Of a DNA stretch of 64,000 nt, positions 56,490-64,000 are shown piece by piece. Under the pieces are notes generated by a model. The model searched no databases and was not told the DNA's origin. It saw nothing but the letters and a program-made list of their open reading frames with translations. The DNA comes from Agapanthus africanus (lineage: Eukaryota > Streptophyta > Magnoliopsida > Asparagales > Amaryllidaceae), in NCBI GenBank assembly GCA_030015575.1, contig JASDDO010000006.1:206961632-207025631 (forward strand), given 5' to 3'. Both the position numbers and the translations under genes were made by a program. Position 1 is the first letter of the stretch. Each line of letters opens with the position of its first letter.

Positions 56490-59400
56490 CACCTCACTAT
56501 ACAGCTACGCCAAAGAACCCTCACAGACGGCAAGACCCTTGACCGAAGTTCCTTCACCTGCCGATCCACTATAACTAGCGGCTGCTGGTGAACGAAAGAT
56601 CGCGTCCAAGCTAATTGGTCTGATACTGAATCATGTGAAAAAGGTCATGAAGGTAATTGCGAAGTATCGACACAAGGAATACGGGATGAATACTCAAAAA
56701 TCTGGTCAGAAGTGCCAAATTATAGGCAACGGAACCAACTCGCTTGAGGATCTTAAAAGGACCTACAATCCTAGGATACTTCCCAAAACTCAACACGTCA
56801 TTCATCGAAAAAATCCGTAGGAATACATGAGCTCCCACTGCGAACTCCAGTCTGCGACCACTACGGTCGGCATAAGACCTCTGTCTGCACTGGGCTACTC
56901 TCATCCTGACCTGAACCAACTGGATCATCTCCGAAGTCTCTAGACTAGCTGGGGTCCAAAAATCCTACTCACGCAGAGTCAGAAAAACAGAATGGCGATC
57001 GACACGACCTAACAACCAAAACTTAAAGGTTGCCAATTGGAATGTCTCCTGATAACTGATATCGAAGGAGGGTCCTAACAATGGCAAATGACGATCCCAA
57101 CTGCCGACAACAATTAATACGTACGTAGAAGCATATCCTCCAGAGTTGGTATAGCCCGCTCTCACAAAACCATCACCCCGGGGATAGAAAAACGGAGCTA
57201 AGGCTCAACCAGTACCCAAGGCTTCTTGAAGTTCCTGCCCAAGACGGCATGCGAATAAGGTACCCTATTTGGATACGACCCATGAAGGAACTCCGTGCAA
57301 TGCACAAACTTAACCAAGGACAACTGAGCAACCCGAGTATAACCGGACAACTAGCATCCAAATGGAGTCACACCCTGACTAAACCTGGGTAGACACCATA
57401 ACGAAATTCGTGGAGATCTGCTCCCACTCCCACTTCGGAACGGTTAAAGGTTGCAACTCTCCAGCCGGTCTTAGATGCTCAACCTTAACACACAACAAGA
57501 CAGACACCTCGAAACGAAATCCGAAACTTCACTCTTCATCCCTGCCCACCCGTAACTATCTCACAAGTCACGCTACAATTTGGTGGAACTTGAATGAACA
57601 CCGAAAGTTGACTGATGTGCCTGCTCTAGGATTTCGCGTCTCTACCCAATTGTATCAGGTATGCAAACGCGTCCCCAAATGTAGCACATCTTGTCACAAT
57701 TCAAGGACTCTGAATCATTACCCAGCCGAGTATGCTCAAGAATCTTTGACGTACGAGCATCGGCGGGCAGTGCCTCACGAAAGCGATTAAGGAAAAGTGG
57801 TCGGGCACGGACATGAGCAAGCAGTCCCCTCAGTAGAGGCGAACTTAAGCTGTACTCAACGATCGCACAAGAACTGTAAATCTACAGAAGACTATCTCAA
57901 CAATCAAAACCCGCTGCAGGAAGATGTACATTAAGCTCTGGTAGTCCGTGAAAATCTGAAACGACTCTCCAAACAAGTGGTGACTCCAAATCTCCAACGC
58001 AAGACCGCCGCGGCCATCTCCAGATCATGAGTGGGATATCCTGCTAGTACTTCCTCCAACTGTAAGGAAGCAAAAGCGATAACTCTATAGTGCTACATCA
58101 GTACACAATCGAACCCCACTCGCGAAACATCACAGTTAAACAACAAAGTCGCCCGAACCAGAAACAAAGAAAGAAATGATGCAGTTGTTAACCGGGTCTT
58201 CAACTGCTGAAAAACTCCGCACGCATGCCTCAGTCCAAAGAAAATAAACCTCCTTTCCGGTCAGTCCAGTCAACGGTGCAGCGATACACTAGTAATACTG
58301 CACGAAACGGCGGTAAAAACCTGCTAAGCCCAAAATCTGCGGATCTCCGTCCGTACACATGTCTGGGCTAAAGCTGTATGGCCTCGATCTTCCTCGAAAC
58401 CATATGAAAACCGTCTCCCATAACTACATGACCTAGGAGTCAACACAAACAAGCCTGAAGCAACACTCCGAGAATCTAGCAAACAGCTGGGGCTCTCCCA
58501 ATGTCTGCAAAACAAATCCTCAAGTGCTACTCTTGTCCCTCACGACACATTGAATAAACCAGAATGTCGTCAATAACACAACAATAACCAGTCGAGGAAC
58601 GGCCTGAAGAAATCTGGTTCATCACCTCTACGAATGCTGCTAGGGCATTGGTGAGTCCAATGACACCACCAAAACACACAAAGCCTATAGCACGCACAAG
58701 GCAGTCTTCGGAATGTCATCACTCCGAACCCGCAACAATGATGACCTGATCCCAAACAAACTTAGAAAATGTCTCGCACTCGGGAGCTGATCGAAGAAAT
58801 CGTCAATGCGAGGTAAAGGATACCTATCCGCACCGTAAGCCGGTTAAATTGATGATCAATCGATACACAACCTCAACTGTCGTCCTTCTCCTGACGAACA
58901 GAATAGGAGCTCCCCAATGCGAATCACTCAGACGCACAAGACCCCCAACAAACAACTCTGCAGCTGATCCTTAAGCTCCCTAAGTTTCGCTGGCTCATAT
59001 GGAACAACGTCAGAAAACTCTCGCACGAAAGAAAACCGGTCTAACAAACCCACTGTGGCTCCGGTATCACGAATGAACGCCAAGAATCCTCGACATCCTC
59101 TCCTCAAAAGCCGACTAGCGAAAAGGCTGAATTCAAGCTATGAGGGGCGGCACCACTGTCCTCCCGCACAACAAGAACTGACTTTCCGGAAAAACAAAAC
59201 CTGACTGTTTCCTCATGGTAGTCCACAGACACCTAGCACGTAGATTACCAGTCTGTGCCCAGGAGAACGTCAAATCCAACATCTGTAGAAGGATCAAGTG
59301 ACGGATGAATCTCCTAACTGATTGGCACACGACTGAAATACGTGTTGCGCAACAAAAGAATCGCTGACAGAAATTAACACAACAAACGGCTGATCTAGCT

Positions 59401-59857
59401 AACATGACTCTCCTCGTCCCAAACCTCTGCTACTCCCGCGACGGTCACGAAAGCTGTCTCAATGACTAGGCCTCTGTCTCTGGGCTGGTACACCGGTACG
59501 AGTCCTCAACGGTTCTGGAACTCCCAAAGTCTCTGGAATACGTGTCTCGTCAACTGGGGCTGCATCCACTAGTGCTATGTAGGTGACGGAATGCAGCATG
59601 CTGATCACAAGGAACAACTGGGTAACAGGGGTCACAACCTCCTATCGCTGCGCTTGAATGGCATCAACCAAAGAACTCATCGTCTGGTGCAAGTCCTGCA
59701 TCTCTGCCACAAGCCTAGCGATACTATCTGTCGAAGGCGGATCCATCTGCTCCTGTGCAACGAGCGTGCCATCCTGGTCAGTCGTCGTCCTACCCGAGTC
59801 AATCCTGACCTCGGCCCTCGCTGCATCACTCTGAGTCCCCATAGTCATCGGCGGCAA
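56490..59857 (-). pseudogene. Element D gag-pol, broken
   Basis: Decayed chromovirus polyprotein, read leftward. Gag start at 59857 (71 codons open, then breaks); protease remnant near 59150-59330 (DVLLGTDW); reverse transcriptase remnant near 58560-58680 with GLTNALAAFVEVMN and IDDIL; integrase remnant at 56965-57165 (GSWDRHLPL) and an open end piece at 56611-56928 (SYADRSGRRLEF, GPFKILKRVG); start of the chromodomain at 56490-56572 (VDRQVKEL, VRVLWRS). Stops and frameshifts separate all pieces, and the total is shorter than usual, so parts of gag and pol have been lost. B entered inside the chromodomain; the remainder is at 41436-41549. Bases 56490-56494 are the right TSD of B. Confidence 0.82.
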
Positions 59858-60091
59858 AGGCTATAAATAGAAATAAGATTCGATATGAACACGGAAATCG
59901 AATCACAAGGATATGTCATCAAGGAAGGAATTTCAAGCAATTTGTACTTAGGTCACTTTAGGCAGAGTACCGCATCGTGAGTATGCCGCGGACATACACA
60001 CTATACGTTACTCTGCTTAAGCTACCTACTCCATCATACCAAGATCATCCTACACTCCGAAAGGTAAAACCAAGCGCTCTGATACCAACTT
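59858..60091 (-). mobile_element. Element D leader with primer binding site
   Basis: 230 bp between the LTR and gag. On the element strand TGGTATCAGAGC (60087 down to 60076) is a perfect tRNA-Met primer site 4 nt after the LTR end. Confidence 0.88.
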
Positions 60092-63000
60092 TGTCACGTC
60101 CCGAAATTGGCACGTAACGACCTTAATACTACGCAACGTCTACAGGCGTAACGCAGTAAAAGAAAGCCAAAACCCAGAAATCTAAACCATTAAAAGACAA
60201 GAAAAGATAAGAAATATTGTTTAAACTTTTGAAAATCTCAAGTATAAATTCTTTAAGTCCAATTTACTTTCTTGAAAATTTCGGCAGCGCCTCCTTTGTA
60301 AAAACCAACCCCAAAAATAGGTACAATATAAATATAAAGTAAAACATCCCCAACGGGAGAAAATCCACGCCAAAAGGCGGAAAACAATCACCACAACAGA
60401 TATACGACACCGTAGCGAAAAAATAAAAGACGATAAAAAGGAACTATATAAAAGACAACCAAGTCACAAAATACTATACAATATTATCCTCACATCAAGT
60501 CTTTAAGTCAACATGAAAGTAGTAGATGGAGAGTATAGGGATACAACGAATATACAATACAACAACGAATAACCATAAAACCCACCTAAGCAAAACTGCA
60601 CACTATGAGCCGATGCGGTATCCGTAGCAAAAGATGATAAGATAGGAGATAATAGTCATGCCTCTGACTACTGTGAGGAAAGACCTGCAAAACACTATGG
60701 CACAACGGGGGTGAGTTGCCAACTCGTGAATAGTAAATAACATATGCAGGTAATCGCAAGTATGCACGTGCAGCGCGAATCTAACATATGCAATTAATAG
60801 CAAATAAAGGTCATATGAATGCAATAATCATGAAGGTACACTAGCAGGTACAATTAATACATGAAGCAATAATATGAAAATCGGTTTGCAATAATCATGC
60901 AATAATGATATGAATGTGTATATATGCAACAGTCATGAAAGGTACGCTAGCAGGTACTACTAATACATGAAACAATGCATATAAAATGAAGTATGTAAAT
61001 GCAACAATCAAGAAAGGTACACTAACACGTACTATTAATACATGAAGCAGTGCATAAACAATAAATGTGGAGTATGGAACGAAATATGTCATTTCCACGG
61101 AATCCTGACATCATGGTAGGATCAAAATCCATCAAGACAATCCAAATCCCAATTTCTCAAATCAGCCCCCAAATTGGCTCTCATATCATATAAGTCTCAC
61201 AAATCCTGAATGTACAATATCGAATAAATCTCATATATCCTGAATGTACAAAATCAGCAATCTCATAAATATCATGTATCCAATATCAAATGAATCACCT
61301 ATATCCCAAATCCAATATCAAGTAAATCTCTTATATCCTATATATAATTTGCATGAATAATTAAGATGATGTATATGAATTTATATGTATACATATATAT
61401 TAGCGTCCCATTCCACTAATATATATGTATATGCATATAACAGCGTCCCATTCCACTGTTATATATACTTAGGAGTAAAATATCATGAAAACCAAGTGTC
61501 AAGCATCGACACAAAATAGTGATCTATCAGGTGTTGTCACCAAGACTGGCACCGTGATAGGTACGTATCATACGCTATACCGAAAGCTCGAGTGCCTAGC
61601 TCTGACCCTCGCATCTCGACGTATCTATACGCACATGACTCCCGTCGGTATCTCCATGATAACCGCTGAGTCATTGGTAATGTCACCGGTAGGTACTTGC
61701 CCACCTTCCAGGCTCAATCGGCATGGACCGTCGATCATCTTGCCGAGGGGAACCGTACCGGGCCCCACCATGTACCCTCATACGGCCCCGACTCTTCACA
61801 TGGGGTATATATATCAGAACCGATAAATCTCATGGTGGATGCTAAAATATCATATCAAGGGAAACCGGGTTTTTCAAATAATGCATAATTTCATGAAACT
61901 ACCACGGTCCCCAAATCCAGAAAACATCATGAAAAATCCATATCTCAATGCGAAAATCCATGAATAAAATATATGCAACATAAAACTGTAATGTAAGCAT
62001 ATAAAGGAAAAGCCGCTAATTAACTGCAACAAGTTAATATAAATATCATGCGGTTCCTAATTTTTCCAATTCTAAATAACATCAAGTAAAGGTAAACATG
62101 TAGCTATAATTGATATATGCGTAAACATAAAGGTATAGCAAGATATAGATATCTACCTATCAGAAATAATGTAATATACCCCCCGGGTATAAGTGAAGTA
62201 TGTATGCAAAGTATACCTGTAGCTATGTCATTATGTGTGTATGTACCTATCACTAATGGTACAATACCCTATAGGTATACAGGTAACTAGCATGTAAGTA
62301 TGTCAAGGCATATGTGTAAGCATATAGGTATACATGTATGCTATAAGTCAATGCGTAAAGAAATATGAATCAAAGTTTCAATGTCCCTAACCAAGCAATA
62401 TCATATCTACAAGTGGGTTGTGCGTGACATGGCAATTATTGACGGTGTGTGTAGCATACAATCAGCGCTCGTGCAACATGAATCGTCAATAATATGTGCA
62501 GTGTCCTAAGGATACTAGTCCAAGCACAACAATATCTAAGTAATAGGGTAAATGCGCAATTCTAAATATGAAATAGAATATGCGACAGAAATAACATCTC
62601 TAGCCCAGACGCATAACGCCATGCGGGCGATTCCCCTGTAGATGTTAAATCTACTCACCAACGCTCCTGGCTAAGTGAAGCCTACCACCTGTTTTCCCTT
62701 CGTTGCAGCGTCCGAAGTCCCCGCCTGCGAACCTAAAATTTCACAAACACATCACATAAGCTCAATATCCTATATCGACGAAAATACAACGAAACGCAAA
62801 GAAAACGGCCAGAACATTACACTGCGTACTTAGCGCATCTAACGCGCACGACATCGGTCAAAAACCCTAACTAAGGTCGCTAAACTATGAAACACCAAGT
62901 CTAGATTACGATCGTCCCGATCGCGCAATACAACAAATTAAAATGCGAGGAATATAATAGATATAAGATCGCAACGACTAATTGAATCCACGTCGGAAAA

Positions 63001-64000
63001 ACCCCGAAACCAAGTAAACAACCTACCGCAATATTTCTCACTAGTTTCAAGCTAACGCATATCTAGCGATTACAAACACCTTAAAATAGCTTAACTAAGC
63101 TATCAAAACCATTTCTATATTTTTAACACTTGCAAAATAAATTTTAGAAAAAACCTAGTAAGCAAAATATCATAATTAAACAAAATATTCATTAACAATA
63201 ATTAACATTTTCTATTAGGCTATGCTTTTCCTAATCACAAATTAACACTTCAATACAACATTAAACACTTAAATCAAGCTTTAAACTTAACTTGAATTTC
63301 TAAAACCATTTCTAGAATTTTGAAACATGAAATTTAAAGCTTAAATTAACATCTAATTAAGCTAGCATAAAGATTTAAACTTAACAATTAGAGATTAGCG
63401 TTAGGGTTTTATACCTCAAAATGATTCAAAACTTGCAACAAGAAAACCAAGATTAGCCTCCAAAATCAAGACTTCATGAAGAACAAAGCATGGTTTAGGG
63501 TTAAGGAAATGAAAGAAAAAGATTATATTTGAATTTTTGTGATTTTATTTGGATTTTTCATGATTTATTTTGGCTTGAAATGAAGAAAATTGAGTGAGGA
63601 AGCACAAGGGCAGCAAGGGGGGGAGGGGCCGGCCAAGGAGGTGAGGGGGTGTTTTTATGAATTTTAGTGAAAAAAAGTTCTAGTAAAAATACAATAAATG
63701 CTTCATTAAATGCATTTTGCCACCTTTCTTTCTTTTTTCTTTTTCTTTAAAAAAATTAAATCCTTTTACCAAAAAAAATCTAGATATTTAAAAAGAAGGT
63801 TCTAAAATAATTGTAGTGATGATTTCCAAGAATTTTCATTTAGAAGAAATTTCCCGATTTACGTGCATATTTTACCGGCTAAAATAATATTTTATTTGGG
63901 AAAAATTCTATCAGAACCAAAACCTCCCATATACCCCCAAAGTTCGCGCACTAGCTTTATTTTAGCAAAAAAAGGTGCCGGTAAGTTTCTACGGATGTTT
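60092..64000 (-). mobile_element. Element D 5' LTR (runs off window)
   Basis: On the element strand it ends GGGACGTGACA at 60092. About 85 bp of its start lie beyond the window, judging from the copy at 41350-41435. Related to the E LTR over several blocks but clearly diverged. Twin hairpins at 61395-61464; GGCCGGCC near 63628. No coding sequence. Confidence 0.88.
61395..61464 (-). other. Twin LTR hairpins (element D 5' LTR)
   Basis: On the element strand both hairpins have the loop TGGAATGGGACG. Arms: ATATAACAG/CTGTTATAT (61464-61456 with 61443-61435) and ATATATTAG/CTAATATAT (61424-61416 with 61403-61395). Loops and stems match those of E while the spacer between them differs. Confidence 0.82.

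Larger units (their letters stand above)
40246..64000 (-). mobile_element. Element D: Tekay/Del-type chromovirus, outermost layer
   Basis: A minus-strand Ty3/gypsy element that runs off the right edge. The 3' LTR fragment is at 40246-41435 (its 3' part lies left of E, outside the window). The interior is 41436-41549 plus 56490-60091, split by element B. The 5' LTR is 60092 to beyond 64000, about 4 kb. Lineage evidence: tRNA-Met primer site, PPT AAGGGGGGAAGAT, a chromovirus-type integrase end and a chromodomain. Coding sequence is heavily broken and shortened, about 3.7 kb from gag to chromodomain. The two LTRs are similar (roughly 97% by eye over the shared 1.1 kb). Confidence 0.88.

Noticed and set aside
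56635-57790. Plus-strand ORFs of up to 126 codons in the D interior
   Set aside because: They run antisense to recognisable integrase remnants of D and have no domain of their own.
60076-60087. TGGTATCAGAGC and the other primer sites as parts of tRNA genes
   Set aside because: Only the 12-18 nt complementary to the tRNA 3' end are present; no tRNA body or A and B boxes surround them.

Overview
The window is a block of plant repeat DNA. I find no host gene, tRNA, rRNA or CRISPR array. Everything recognisable belongs to LTR retrotransposons of plant lineages: Ty1/copia elements primed by initiator tRNA-Met, a Tekay/Del-type chromovirus with a chromodomain, and Athila-lineage Ty3/gypsy elements primed by tRNA-Asp. 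This fits pericentromeric or other heterochromatic DNA of a flowering plant with a repeat-rich genome. The sequence does not let me name the species.

Layout. The window is a nest of insertions that can be ordered from target-site duplications (TSDs). Element D (minus strand, chromovirus, 40246-64000 and beyond) is the oldest layer. Element E (plus strand, 1-40245, 5' end outside the window) sits inside the 3' LTR of D. E has 4.5 kb LTRs and only about 2.9 kb of its own interior without recognisable pol, like a LARD. The E interior was hit three times: by element A (3659-11240, a non-autonomous tRNA-Asp-primed element with one unrecognised ORF), by solo LTR C (11597-23691, TSD GGACA), and by Copia2 (24729-35046, TSD ATTTC, decayed). 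Solo LTR C was itself split by Copia1 (12065-22308, TSD AGTAC). Copia1 has near-identical LTRs and one uninterrupted gag-pol ORF, and is probably the youngest and the only potentially autonomous element here. On the right, element B (41550-56489, TSD CACCT, three LTRs) landed in the chromodomain of D, and the gag-pol of B was split by a solo Copia LTR (47571-49736, TSD GTTAG).

How the parts relate. A and B share LTR ends, primer site, leader motifs and the 200 bp before the polypurine tract (PPT), so A was probably mobilised by a B-like element. D and E share a PPT, an LTR end type and a pair of LTR hairpins, so E was probably mobilised by a Tekay-like element.

The unusual content is non-coding. 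(1) Two hairpins with the same 12-nt loop on different stems lie in the LTRs of D and E. (2) A 40-nt leader block is 38-39/40 identical between Copia and gypsy elements, 200-250 nt before gag in both. (3) GC-rich self-complementary cassettes built on GGCCGCGG recur in nearly all families. (4) The Copia LTRs carry a telo-box hairpin with compensatory changes, and W-box arrays. (5) The Copia leaders carry a triplicated hairpin whose core changed in concert. (6) E carries an array of mini-hairpins with a period of about 32 nt. All comparisons were made by eye, so percentages are approximate.
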